Source: Flammeovirgaceae bacterium UBA4465
Lineage (GTDB): Bacteria > Bacteroidota > Bacteroidia > Cytophagales > Cyclobacteriaceae
Direction of reading: 5' to 3'
Assembly: GCA_905182375.1 (NCBI GenBank)
Contig: CAJJBF010000009.1
Span: forward strand, 417,984 to 481,983
Length of the DNA stretch: 64,000 nt
Shown here: positions 30,494 through 39,375 of the stretch, piece by piece
Numbering within the stretch: position 1 is the first letter of the stretch
Layout: each line of letters starts with the position of its first letter
Notes under the pieces: generated by a model
Database searches by the model: none
Told to the model about the DNA's origin: nothing
Seen by the model: only the letters and a program-made list of their open reading frames with translations
Program-made: the position numbers and the translations under genes

Positions 30494-32546
30494 TTATATC
30501 GGTTCTAAAAGGAGCGGCAGGTAACCCGTCCAAATTATACAAGTTCGCTTCAACATAGGGAAGCCAAGCATATCTCACAAAAATGGGCGTTTTGACCTCA
30601 TCAGCCCATACGATTACTTGATTATTAATTATTTGGGCCTCTGCTGGATAGAATATTTTGTCTGATCCTGCCATTTCAAAATGCACCAGCTTCTTTGTGG
30701 TATCTAACCCACTGCCCACATGATCAAAAGAAATGATGGCATTAGCACCGTCAAAAGTCACCTCTTTGTACAAGGGACCAGAATATACCAAAGACGTATC
30801 TCCATAGTCTTTAGCACGTGCCCATAATGCCAGTCGTTTGCCCACGTCTTGTTTATTGTGGGTATGTATTTTATCATTATCCCCAATATCAATAGTTACC
30901 GCCATTCCCACATTTTTTTCTTTTAATGTAAAAAGTTGCGCCTCCCTTAATTTGGTAACCTCATGACTAAAACCACCATATGATGACAACTGAGCATAGT
31001 AAAAAGGAAAATCTCCTTGCCCCCAATGAGACCTCCAACTGTTAAAAACGGCTGGGAATATGCTTTTATACAAAAAAGATCGAGAAACATTGGTTTCTCC
31101 TTGGTACCATATAGCCCCTTTAATAGCAAAAGGAATCAATGGGGCAATCATTCCATTGTACATAGATGAGGGTGTAAAAACAGTCATTCTAAGAGATAAT
31201 TCTCTCACTTGTTCGTCATCGCCAATGACATAAAAAGTGCTATTAAAAAGTATGGCGGAACGCTTAAATTTCCAATAATCCTGCAATACGATGAGCTCCT
31301 CATTTTGATCATTTAATATCTTGGGAGTCACTCCTTTTTTAAATCCTGCCGTTCCCCAAACATCGATGACTCGAACAGCTAATATGTTTTTACCTTTTTT
31401 GAGCTCTTTTGAGGATATTTTATAGACTACATCACCTTGATTAGATCCCCAATGCTCTTTTCTTCCAATCAATTTCCCATTCAAAAAAGTGCTATTTAAG
31501 TGTTTTATGGGCCCTAAAAATAGGGCTAAACTATCTGAACGAATATCCTCTGAATATTGAAATTCTTGACGGAACCAAACCACACCATTAATATCATAGC
31601 CCTCAAAATCATAGCCCTCAAAATCATCACCAAAGACTTTTGAGAGATTAGTATGAGAGACCGTATCCCATGCTGAATCGTTATAGTTTAAGTTTGCGTA
31701 GGGTTTTGTTTTATCACTTTCAAAACGGAAGGCTGCTGCTCCAATCAATTCGTCTCTTGGAATTTGCTTCATCTCACCTACCCAATCATTGAAGGGCCCA
31801 AATTCGCGAGCAGTCAGTGTTAATTTATCTTTTGCTTTTTCAAAACCTTGTATTTTCTCCAAATAATCAGGTGCAACCCAAGCTTGGGCCGAAGAACCAT
31901 CCCAACTCGCATCGATCAATCCAATAGGCGTTTCTATATTTTCATGCAGCTCTCGGCCGAAAAAATACAAAACAGCAGAAAAATTTGGCACAGTTTCCGG
32001 TGAACAAATAGCCCAATTTCCATCTAATTGTTCAAGTGACTCATAGGTCTGTACTTTGTTTACGCGGAATAATCTAATTTCGGGATGATTTGCATTCATA
32101 ATTTCATTTTGCGAATCATTCAAGGAATCTCCTCGGTCTGTCCATCCGTTCATTGGCATTTCCATATTGGATTGTCCTGATCCTACCCATACCTCGCCAA
32201 ACAATAGATCGTCGAGAAAAATTATTGAATCTACAGACGAGATTTTTAACCATTGAGGTTGGGCATCTGTTTTTGGTATTTTCATCGTGGTTTCCCATTT
32301 TCCTGAATCATTACTGTAGGTATGGAATTGATCACTCCATGATGTAGCAATGGTCACCTCAGTATTGGGTCTGGCCCAGCCCCAAATAGGCGCATCTACC
32401 TCTTGCTGCAATACCATGTGATCGGTAAATATATCTGCCACTCTTAACTCCCCCTTTTGATGACTGCATCCCAGATTCATCAAACATAGAAGCCCTATGA
32501 GATAAAAAAAACATGTATTGAAATTACTGTTTGAACTATATGCCAT
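30483..32546 (-). CDS. Sialate O-acetylesterase-type (SASA) lipoprotein with jelly-roll insert
   Basis: A 687-residue lipoprotein (lipobox MNLGC) of the SGNH-type carbohydrate acetylesterases annotated as sialate O-acetylesterase. The first domain opens with FTDHMVLQQ and a beta sandwich. The catalytic Ser126 lies in VGSGQSNMEM, and later AIKGAIWYQGETNV is the second conserved block. A beta-galactosidase-like jelly-roll of about 150 residues is inserted between the two. In PULs these enzymes remove O-acetyl groups from polysaccharides such as xylan; sialic acid is not implied. Two perfect 15-base tandem units (31594-31623) encode DFEGYDFEGY within the insert. It lies 5 bases after the sulfatase gene. 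Confidence 0.85.
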   Translation of the reverse strand: MAYSSNSNFNTCFFYLIGLLCLMNLGCSHQKGELRVADIFTDHMVLQQEVDAPIWGWARPNTEVTIATSWSDQFHTYSNDSGKWETTMKIPKTDAQPQWLKISSVDSIIFLDDLLFGEVWVGSGQSNMEMPMNGWTDRGDSLNDSQNEIMNANHPEIRLFRVNKVQTYESLEQLDGNWAICSPETVPNFSAVLYFFGRELHENIETPIGLIDASWDGSSAQAWVAPDYLEKIQGFEKAKDKLTLTAREFGPFNDWVGEMKQIPRDELIGAAAFRFESDKTKPYANLNYNDSAWDTVSHTNLSKVFGDDFEGYDFEGYDINGVVWFRQEFQYSEDIRSDSLALFLGPIKHLNSTFLNGKLIGRKEHWGSNQGDVVYKISSKELKKGKNILAVRVIDVWGTAGFKKGVTPKILNDQNEELIVLQDYWKFKRSAILFNSTFYVIGDDEQVRELSLRMTVFTPSSMYNGMIAPLIPFAIKGAIWYQGETNVSRSFLYKSIFPAVFNSWRSHWGQGDFPFYYAQLSSYGGFSHEVTKLREAQLFTLKEKNVGMAVTIDIGDNDKIHTHNKQDVGKRLALWARAKDYGDTSLVYSGPLYKEVTFDGANAIISFDHVGSGLDTTKKLVHFEMAGSDKIFYPAEAQIINNQVIVWADEVKTPIFVRYAWLPYVEANLYNLDGLPAAPFRTDINDE
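31594..31623. repeat. 15-bp tandem duplication inside the acetylesterase gene
   Basis: Two adjacent identical copies of a 15-base unit (TCATAGCCCTCAAAA on the plus strand) keep the frame and duplicate the pentapeptide DFEGY. It looks like a recent slippage duplication in a loop of the jelly-roll insert. Confidence 0.7.
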
Positions 32547-32551
32547 ATTTA

Positions 32552-33934
32552 CTACTCATCAATACCGATGGGACGGGCCTCGGCTTTTATTTTTAATTCA
32601 AAAGTCTCACCCGCTTTTTTCAAACTAGCTGCCCGCTCAGGAAATTGAGTTATAAGATTATCCTGTTCTGAAATATCACTAATTAAATTATAGAGTGCCT
32701 CCTCGTGATAGACCTCTTTTGTTTTCCCATTAATACCATCTATTCCTCGTTCGATGACGACACCTCCCTTGTGTCCAACTACATACTTCCACTCACCTTT
32801 ACGAACAGCTTTGATCTTACTTCCTCCAAAATAATAAAAAATTCGTTTTTGTAATTCGTTCGTTTTTTTCCCTTGGAGACTTGATAAGACATTTTGCCCA
32901 TCAATTTTATTTTCAGGAAGCCGAGCATCTGTTATCGCAATCAATGTAGGCAAAATATCCATTGTATGGATTAAATCATTATTTACGCTTTCGGGCGGTA
33001 TTACTCCTGGCCAAGACATAATGGCCGGAACTCTAAAGCCGCCTTCCCAAGCATCAAACTTTCCCCCACGCAATACTCCAGCACTGCCCCCATGATTGCC
33101 ATAAGAAAGCCAAGGTCCGTTATCAGAAGTGAAAATGACTAAAGTGTTTTCCAGTAACCCTTGGTCTTTTAACTCTTGGATAATCGCCCCTACTGATCCG
33201 TCTATTTCTTCAATCACATCGCCATAAAGGCCTCCTTTTGAAGTCCCCTCAAAATTGGTTGATGCGGCAATTGGAATATGAGGCATGGTATGAGCTAGGT
33301 AAAGAAAAAAGGGCGCTTTACCTGCCTGACTTTTAATGAAATCAATACCAAACTCCGTATATCGTTGGGTCAACAGCGATTGATCAATATCTACTTCCAC
33401 CACTTTATTATCCTTTACTAAGGGCAGTTCTCCTTTACTCATATCATTAGAATAAGGCACACCAAGATAGCTATCAAAACCGTGTTGAAGGGGTAAGAAT
33501 TTTTGCTTATGACCTAAATGCCATTTGCCTGCCATCGCTGTGGTATATCCCTTTTGTTTTAAGAGTTCCGCTATCGTTTCTTCATCAGGATTTAAGCCAA
33601 CATTAGGATTACTCCCCCACGCTCCATTCGGAAAAAGTACGTTGGGCAAACCCACACGATCAGGGTAACAGCCCGTGAGCAAGGCTGCCCTTGAAGGAGT
33701 GCATACTGAAGAGGCAACGTGGAAGTCTGTGAATAGCATGCCCCTTTTAGCTAATGCATCCAAATGGGGTGTATAAATAGTCTCAGATCCATAACTGCTT
33801 AAGTCTCCATATCCTTGATCGTCTGTGAAAATAAGTACAATATTTGGCTCCGATTGTTTTTTAGGCTTCAAAAAAATATATAAGCTGATAACAACAGCAA
33901 CTAAAATGATGAGAGATAAATTTATTTTTTTCAT
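32552..33934 (-). CDS. S1-type arylsulfatase
   Basis: A 460-residue sulfatase anchored by an N-terminal hydrophobic segment (LSLIILVAVVISLYIFL). Start chosen at ATG 33934 (MKKIN); ATG 33964 adds ten less typical residues. The active site is complete: metal ligands FTDDQGYGD, formylglycine Cys78 in CTPSR, GKWHLGH, PHIP and TSDNGPW with GGSAGVLRGGK. No cysteine lipobox is visible, so it may stay membrane-anchored in the periplasm. It shares long stretches with the broken sulfatase at 21483-22900, for example YSNDMS, GLYGDV and SVGAI. It lies upstream of the acetylesterase gene in the second operon. Confidence 0.88.
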   Translation of the reverse strand: MKKINLSLIILVAVVISLYIFLKPKKQSEPNIVLIFTDDQGYGDLSSYGSETIYTPHLDALAKRGMLFTDFHVASSVCTPSRAALLTGCYPDRVGLPNVLFPNGAWGSNPNVGLNPDEETIAELLKQKGYTTAMAGKWHLGHKQKFLPLQHGFDSYLGVPYSNDMSKGELPLVKDNKVVEVDIDQSLLTQRYTEFGIDFIKSQAGKAPFFLYLAHTMPHIPIAASTNFEGTSKGGLYGDVIEEIDGSVGAIIQELKDQGLLENTLVIFTSDNGPWLSYGNHGGSAGVLRGGKFDAWEGGFRVPAIMSWPGVIPPESVNNDLIHTMDILPTLIAITDARLPENKIDGQNVLSSLQGKKTNELQKRIFYYFGGSKIKAVRKGEWKYVVGHKGGVVIERGIDGINGKTKEVYHEEALYNLISDISEQDNLITQFPERAASLKKAGETFELKIKAEARPIGIDE

Positions 33935-34059
33935 AAAAAATTCATTTAATATTTTTTGCCCCATTCGTGAAAAACGCGGTCATTATTTCTGTCTGCGATA
34001 GCGAAATCAAATCAGTCGATAGCATAAAAATGAAATACTTAAGTCTAAACACATTAAAG

Positions 34060-34986
34060 TCAATCAATTTTTTCTGTTTTGATGAAATATCTGCTTTTGA
34101 AAAAATTTACGGTCTCTGATTTAACATCATATTGCCAACTTGGATAATCATGATTCCCCCCTTGAACAGGAATAAATTTTACTTCGCTCCCATTTGACAT
34201 GAGCTTTTCATAAAGTAATTCACTTTGACAAATAGGAACTACCTTATCAAGGGTACCATGCATGATAAGAAATGGAGGATCCTTTTCATCCACATATTTG
34301 ATTGGATTTGCCAATGCTCCTAAGTCCTTATTTTTTTCAAGACTTCCCCCTAAAAATCTCATTCGATTGGTTGCATCGCCATTCCAATCCTCAGTACAGC
34401 TAACCATAAAATTTGTAGGACCATACCAATCTACCACTGCATCCACATGGCTACTTTCACCTAAGAAATTGCCCAATTGACCTTCAATTGATATTTCTTT
34501 ATCTCCTTCAGCCACCTGATCAAGACCCCCGCTGGTACCCATCAAGGCAGCCAGATGGCCTCCAGAGGAATATCCCATGATCCCAATAAATTTTTTATTG
34601 AGATTGAATCTTTCTGCGTTACCTCTTATAAACCTCACCGCTGCTTTAACATCATGAATTTGAGCAGGAAAATTACTACAATAGGAAGACCTGTGATTCA
34701 TTGAAACTACAGCAAATCCATTTTTTAACAGATCCTCACCCTGTTCACCATATTTATAAGCCCAAAACTTATTATTATTATCTGTCCAAGCGCTCCCTGC
34801 GATCGTTACTACTGTTGGAAAGGGGCCTGCTCCTTGAGAAGGAAGATAAATGTCTAATAGATGACCCAAATCATCATCTCCTACATAATTAATGTTTTCC
34901 CATTTTGGAACTGCTTGTGCTATTGAGTGGCATTGATTGGAAACCAATAATCCGAAAATTGAATATTTAATAAAGAGCTTAATCAT
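34060..34986 (-). CDS. Secreted alpha/beta hydrolase (BD-FAE/CE10-like esterase)
   Basis: A 308-residue esterase with signal peptide (ending HSIAQA). It has an alpha/beta fold with the nucleophile elbow GYSSGG (Ser140), the oxyanion region TIAGSAW, the acid in HGTLDKVVP and the histidine in GGNHDY. Relatives are carbohydrate esterases or feruloyl/acetyl esterases often encoded in PULs. It sits between a serine hydrolase gene and a sulfatase gene with gaps of 19 and about 125 bases, so it is probably part of the same transcript. The removed acyl group is not predictable. Confidence 0.8.
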   Translation of the reverse strand: MIKLFIKYSIFGLLVSNQCHSIAQAVPKWENINYVGDDDLGHLLDIYLPSQGAGPFPTVVTIAGSAWTDNNNKFWAYKYGEQGEDLLKNGFAVVSMNHRSSYCSNFPAQIHDVKAAVRFIRGNAERFNLNKKFIGIMGYSSGGHLAALMGTSGGLDQVAEGDKEISIEGQLGNFLGESSHVDAVVDWYGPTNFMVSCTEDWNGDATNRMRFLGGSLEKNKDLGALANPIKYVDEKDPPFLIMHGTLDKVVPICQSELLYEKLMSNGSEVKFIPVQGGNHDYPSWQYDVKSETVNFFKSRYFIKTEKID

Positions 34987-35005
34987 AATTATATGAAAAT
35001 TAATG

Positions 35006-36583
35006 TTACTCTACTTTTTGTCCAGTGATAGGGAAAACTCCCTTTTTAGAGGTATATCCAATATGGTTAAATTTAGTTTCCCAAAAAAATTCATTGTCCT
35101 CAAAATTAAATATATAGTCCACACTAGCGGTAGACTCATAAAAGTACATTCTTAACAAATATTGCTTTGGACTAATCCAAGCTCCATTTGCTGCAATATT
35201 TAATGCTTGCCCATCAAGATAGTCCAACCCTTCTGTGAAGGGAGGTTTCAAGAGCAGCATATTTTTTAGGTATTTGTCGGAACCTATTCTAATCATTTGC
35301 TTTTTGTCATCATATGTTATCTCAATACTATGATTAACCCCTTTTAAATTCAATTTAATCCTATTGGCTCCTAAAGGATTTTCATTGAGTAGATAAGCAG
35401 AAGACTTTTTGCCATATACTGAACTGCCCTTATTACCTGAAATTTTAGGTAGTTGCAGCGCATCAAGTTTATTATTCAAAATTTGATAGTTTTTGGTATC
35501 ATTTGGCAAGGCAATCTCTTGAAGTCCCGGTAATAAAGTCTCCCAAGCAATATTCATGATTTGTCCCATATTATAGACTCCTGCAGTCGTAGCTATCACT
35601 AGATTATATTGGGGCAACACCAAACAAAATTGACCAAAAGTACCATCTGCACGAAAACTGTCATGCCTAGAACGCCAAAATTGAAATCCATAACCTTGGG
35701 CCCAGTCATTGTTTGGATTACTACCACTGGATGCTTGTTTACTAGTGGCCAGTTCAATCCAATTTTCAGATAAAAGTTGCTTCCCTTCCCATTGCCCCTT
35801 TTGTAAATAAAATTGGCCTAGCTTAGCGATATCCTCAGTGGTAATACTTAAACCCCAACCTCCTATGTTAATCCCCATAGGGCCACTTTTCCATTCTGGT
35901 TTTATAATTTCCAACGGCTGAAAAAAACGGCTATCCAAATAATCTACAAGTTTTTCGCCTGTCACTTTTTGAATGATTGCAGACAGCATATAACTAGCCA
36001 TGGAATTATATAAAAAATGAGTTCCGGGCATAAATTCAACTTCATGAGATAAAAAATACTTAATCCAATCACTCGTTATTTCTTCATAACCACTTTTGAT
36101 TTTCCTAAAAGGCAACGGTTCACTTCGATGTCCCGTATTCATAGTTAACAAATCTCGAATGCGCATCTCTTTCAATTGCCAAGACAACGTATCTGGTACT
36201 CTATCTGGAAAAAAAGAAATGACCAAATCGTCCAATGAAATGCGCTGCTCTTGAACTGCAAATCCAACGGCTGTTGAGACAAAGCTTTTACTCAAAGACA
36301 TCATGTTATGTGATGAAGTAGCTTGATAGGGGTCCCACCAGCCTTGTGAAACTAATTTACCATGCCTGATAATCATAAAGCTATGTGCTGCGTCTATTTC
36401 TGCCTCCAACCGTTCAATAAACTTCAATATATTTAATGAAGACATTCCTTGTGCTTCAGGTGTGGATGTTTCGAAATAACTTGTTTGTGCATGCCCTGAG
36501 GTGGCATAGAATAAAAACAAAATAAACAATAGATTTAATCTCAACTTTTTATTTAAATATTTTCTTTTCTTTTTATTTTTCAT
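35006..36583 (-). CDS. Serine hydrolase of the beta-lactamase/penicillin-binding protein-like family
   Basis: A 525-residue exported protein (signal segment LNLLFILFLFYATSGHAQ) with the class C beta-lactamase/esterase fold. The SxxK motif is Ser96-Leu-Ser-Lys99 in MSLSKSF and the Tyr-Asn-Ser motif lies in FLYNSMAS. A C-terminal extension of about 150 residues forms a beta-rich domain. Such proteins in PULs may act as esterases on glycan substituents rather than on antibiotics. It follows the GH3 gene by 41 bases. The start is ATG 36583; the N-terminus is unusually Lys-rich (MKNKKKRKYLNKK). Confidence 0.75.
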   Translation of the reverse strand: MKNKKKRKYLNKKLRLNLLFILFLFYATSGHAQTSYFETSTPEAQGMSSLNILKFIERLEAEIDAAHSFMIIRHGKLVSQGWWDPYQATSSHNMMSLSKSFVSTAVGFAVQEQRISLDDLVISFFPDRVPDTLSWQLKEMRIRDLLTMNTGHRSEPLPFRKIKSGYEEITSDWIKYFLSHEVEFMPGTHFLYNSMASYMLSAIIQKVTGEKLVDYLDSRFFQPLEIIKPEWKSGPMGINIGGWGLSITTEDIAKLGQFYLQKGQWEGKQLLSENWIELATSKQASSGSNPNNDWAQGYGFQFWRSRHDSFRADGTFGQFCLVLPQYNLVIATTAGVYNMGQIMNIAWETLLPGLQEIALPNDTKNYQILNNKLDALQLPKISGNKGSSVYGKKSSAYLLNENPLGANRIKLNLKGVNHSIEITYDDKKQMIRIGSDKYLKNMLLLKPPFTEGLDYLDGQALNIAANGAWISPKQYLLRMYFYESTASVDYIFNFEDNEFFWETKFNHIGYTSKKGVFPITGQKVE

Positions 36584-36624
36584 ATTTTCCTCCTCTTTTT
36601 GAATATCCCTTTTGACCCAAATTC

Positions 36625-39237
36625 CTATTCAATAATTTCTAGGGTTTTTTTGAAATAAAAATTAGTACTGGAGTTACCGACCATAAAATCATAGCTCCCA
36701 TTAACTACAGTAAATTTATCAAACTCAAGATCATAACGGGCGAGTTCCTTGATAGGGAAACTTAAGGTTATTCTTTGCTTTTCTCCTTCGGCTAAAAAAA
36801 CGCGCTCAAATGCTTTTAGTATTTTTATAGGATTATCTCGTGCTTCATCATTTTTACGGATGTAGAGTTGCACCACTTCGCTGCCTTGCATAGAACCCAT
36901 GTTTTTGAGGTCAAAAGATATCTCGATCACTTCATCTTTGGATAGTTGTTGCTTTAATAATGATTCGTTTGAAACTTCAAAATCTGTATAACTAAGCCCA
37001 AATCCAAAGGGATAGAGGGGTTCGATACGCTGGTACATATAAGTTTTACCTTTGGTGATATCATAATCCTCAAATGCAGGCAAATCACTAGCTGCTTTGG
37101 GAATGGTTATTGGTAATTTTCCGCCTGGATTGTAATCTCCAAATAACACCTCGGCTATGGCCACTCCCTCTGCCTGACCAGGATACCAAGCCTCTACAAT
37201 AGCAGGTATGTTCTCATCTGCCCAATTTACCGATATGGGGCTTCCATTGACTAAAGTCAATACGATGTTGGGGTTGACCTCATAAACTTTCTGGAGTAAC
37301 TTCTCCTGTTCTGGAAGCAAATCAAGCGACTGCCTGTCAAGGTGTTCCCCCTCAGTATCATTTCTGGAACCTAGCACTATAATTACGGCATCAGATTTTT
37401 TGGCTACTTCTATTGCCTCTTGCAATAAATTGTCTTTAAGTGGCTTCCAACCTATGGTTACTGCTGCCCAATCAATATCGTCTATATATTCAACTCTAAA
37501 ATCATACGCTTTCCCAGCCTCTAGTTTTTTGGTTATTCCCGTCTCCCATCCCACATGAGAGGTCCACTGATCCAAAATAATTTCATTGTCCAGATAAATT
37601 CGAATTCCCTTGTCATCGTCACTGCTCATTACGGTATTTCGAGCACTGAACATATATTCAGTAGATTTTGGAGGAACAATAACCCCCTTCCACCTCACAG
37701 AAAACTTATCTACAGGAACAAATTCTGATGGGAATTGGCTCTCATCCCACCATTGATGCACGAGGTTGCTATCAATTCGTGTCAATACAGGTTTTCCCTG
37801 CAATTTCATATTATCAAAAAACTCCGCTTTCAATCCCTTTTCCTTCCGATCCCGTGTCAAGAAAAAGGCCTCATTTTCCACAGGTGGTAGATTGAAATCA
37901 TGAATAGCCGATCCTTGGGCGTAATTAACCTGCGTTTCTTGAGAAACGATCTCTTGGATGCCTTCCAACGGAGTGATCCCTTTGGAAGGCTTGCCACTGT
38001 AATTTCCATAGATACATTCATTGGCATTGGGACCAATTACGGCAATAGAAGTTAAATTTTTGGACAAGGGAAGAAAATTATTTTCGTTTTTTAACAGTAC
38101 CAATGACTGTAAAGCTGCTTCTTTAGCCAATTCTTGATGTGCGTTTTGTTCAATAATATCAGGGGTGATTTGGGCAAAAGGAACCTGCTCTTTGGGATCG
38201 AACATCCCCAATCTCATGGCAGTGGTAATTATCCTTTTAACTGCTTTGTCTACATCTATTTCGGTGAGTAGTCCTAACTCAACTGCCTTAGCTAAATATG
38301 TGGTATACATCCCACCGCAATTGAGATCTGTTCCTGCAAGAACTGCGCTTGCAGCACCTTTCTCAGGAGAATCCACATAAAAATGGTTGGCATGGATATT
38401 ATAAATTGCGCCACAATCCGATACAACATGACCCTCAAATCCCCAATCATCACGTAAAACCTCCTGAAGTAGCCACTCATTACTGCTGCAGGGTACCTCA
38501 TTTAACGCATTGTAAGCCGACATGACAATCTGTACGTTGGACTCCAAAACATTTGCTTTAAAAGCAGGGAAATAATAGTCTCTCAGAAGTTTTTCACTAA
38601 TATTTGAGCTTCCATAATGCCGCTGATAATCTACATTGTTAGCAATAAAATGTTTGATAGAGGCAGCAGTTTTGATATACTTGGGATCCTTACCCTGTAA
38701 GCCTTGAATAAAAGCTTTACTTATTTCACTTACTAACAGTGGATCTTCACCATAGCTTTCTTGTGTTCGACCCCACCTTGGATCTCTGGCCATATTAATC
38801 ATCGGAGACCAAAAACTTAAAAATTTAGTATTGTCAAGTTGGTTGGCAAGGGCTCTTGCTTCATCAGAAATCACCTTGGCCTCTTGACTCACCAGTTCTG
38901 GATTCCAAGTACTGGCAATTCCTATGCTTTGAGGAAATACAGTCGTAGTAAAGCCCTCCCCACTCATCCATGAAGCAACCCCATGAAGTCCCTCGTTGCC
39001 CCAAGAATATTTTGTTATTCCCAGTCTTTCAATCGCAGGAGCTTCTCTTTGCATTTGAGAAATCTTTTCGTCAAGCGTCATTTTACTCACCAAATCAGCG
39101 GTTCTTTTATCAAAAGACAGATCGACATCCTCATAGGGATCTTTGATCCCATTATGGTTTAAATCCATCCATTTTATGGAAGGACCACAAGAAAATAATA
39201 AAGAACCTATAAATAGAAACATGAGTAAATTTTTCAT
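36625..39237 (-). CDS. GH3 beta-glycosidase with PA14 domain
   Basis: An 870-residue lipoprotein (lipobox LLFSC) with the GH3 two-domain catalytic unit. Nucleophile Asp274 lies in VVSDCGAI, and the KHFIANN motif lies near residue 195. A PA14 domain (about residues 448-590) is inserted in the second domain, followed by a fibronectin-like C-terminal domain. This matches beta-glucosidases/beta-xylosidases of Bacteroidota such as those releasing xylose or glucose from oligosaccharides. A calcium-like segment DLNHNGIKDPYED follows the signal. It starts the intact part of the second operon, 138 bases after the GH97 gene, in a gap with dyad repeats and a GATT repeat. Confidence 0.9.
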   Translation of the reverse strand: MKNLLMFLFIGSLLFSCGPSIKWMDLNHNGIKDPYEDVDLSFDKRTADLVSKMTLDEKISQMQREAPAIERLGITKYSWGNEGLHGVASWMSGEGFTTTVFPQSIGIASTWNPELVSQEAKVISDEARALANQLDNTKFLSFWSPMINMARDPRWGRTQESYGEDPLLVSEISKAFIQGLQGKDPKYIKTAASIKHFIANNVDYQRHYGSSNISEKLLRDYYFPAFKANVLESNVQIVMSAYNALNEVPCSSNEWLLQEVLRDDWGFEGHVVSDCGAIYNIHANHFYVDSPEKGAASAVLAGTDLNCGGMYTTYLAKAVELGLLTEIDVDKAVKRIITTAMRLGMFDPKEQVPFAQITPDIIEQNAHQELAKEAALQSLVLLKNENNFLPLSKNLTSIAVIGPNANECIYGNYSGKPSKGITPLEGIQEIVSQETQVNYAQGSAIHDFNLPPVENEAFFLTRDRKEKGLKAEFFDNMKLQGKPVLTRIDSNLVHQWWDESQFPSEFVPVDKFSVRWKGVIVPPKSTEYMFSARNTVMSSDDDKGIRIYLDNEIILDQWTSHVGWETGITKKLEAGKAYDFRVEYIDDIDWAAVTIGWKPLKDNLLQEAIEVAKKSDAVIIVLGSRNDTEGEHLDRQSLDLLPEQEKLLQKVYEVNPNIVLTLVNGSPISVNWADENIPAIVEAWYPGQAEGVAIAEVLFGDYNPGGKLPITIPKAASDLPAFEDYDITKGKTYMYQRIEPLYPFGFGLSYTDFEVSNESLLKQQLSKDEVIEISFDLKNMGSMQGSEVVQLYIRKNDEARDNPIKILKAFERVFLAEGEKQRITLSFPIKELARYDLEFDKFTVVNGSYDFMVGNSSTNFYFKKTLEIIE

Positions 39238-39250
39238 ATCATTTTGTTTT

Positions 39251-39265
39251 GATTGATTGATTGAT
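39251..39265. repeat. (GATT) simple repeat before the GH3 gene
   Basis: Three GATT units plus GAT lie 14-28 bases upstream of the GH3 start codon. Length changes here would alter the leader spacing. Short tetranucleotide runs like this also occur by chance in AT-rich DNA. Confidence 0.5.
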
Positions 39266-39312
39266 ATTTCAGAGATATAAATAGGTGTACCATGAGCAAT
39301 CCAGTCTCCAAT

Positions 39313-39339
39313 GAGCCATTTTGATGGCTCCCATCAAAA
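39313..39339. promoter_or_regulatory. Two overlapping dyads between the GH97 and GH3 genes
   Basis: Dyad 1: GAGCCAT (39313-39319) with ATGGCTC (39324-39330), 4-base loop. Dyad 2: TTTTGATGG (39319-39327) with CCATCAAAA (39331-39339), 3-base spacer. They share bases, so the two hairpins exclude each other in RNA; dyad 2 also looks like an operator. It lies 76-102 bases upstream of the GH3 start on the minus strand. Confidence 0.45.
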
Positions 39340-39375
39340 AAGGATAATAAAAGATGCTTTAAATAAATCATGCTC

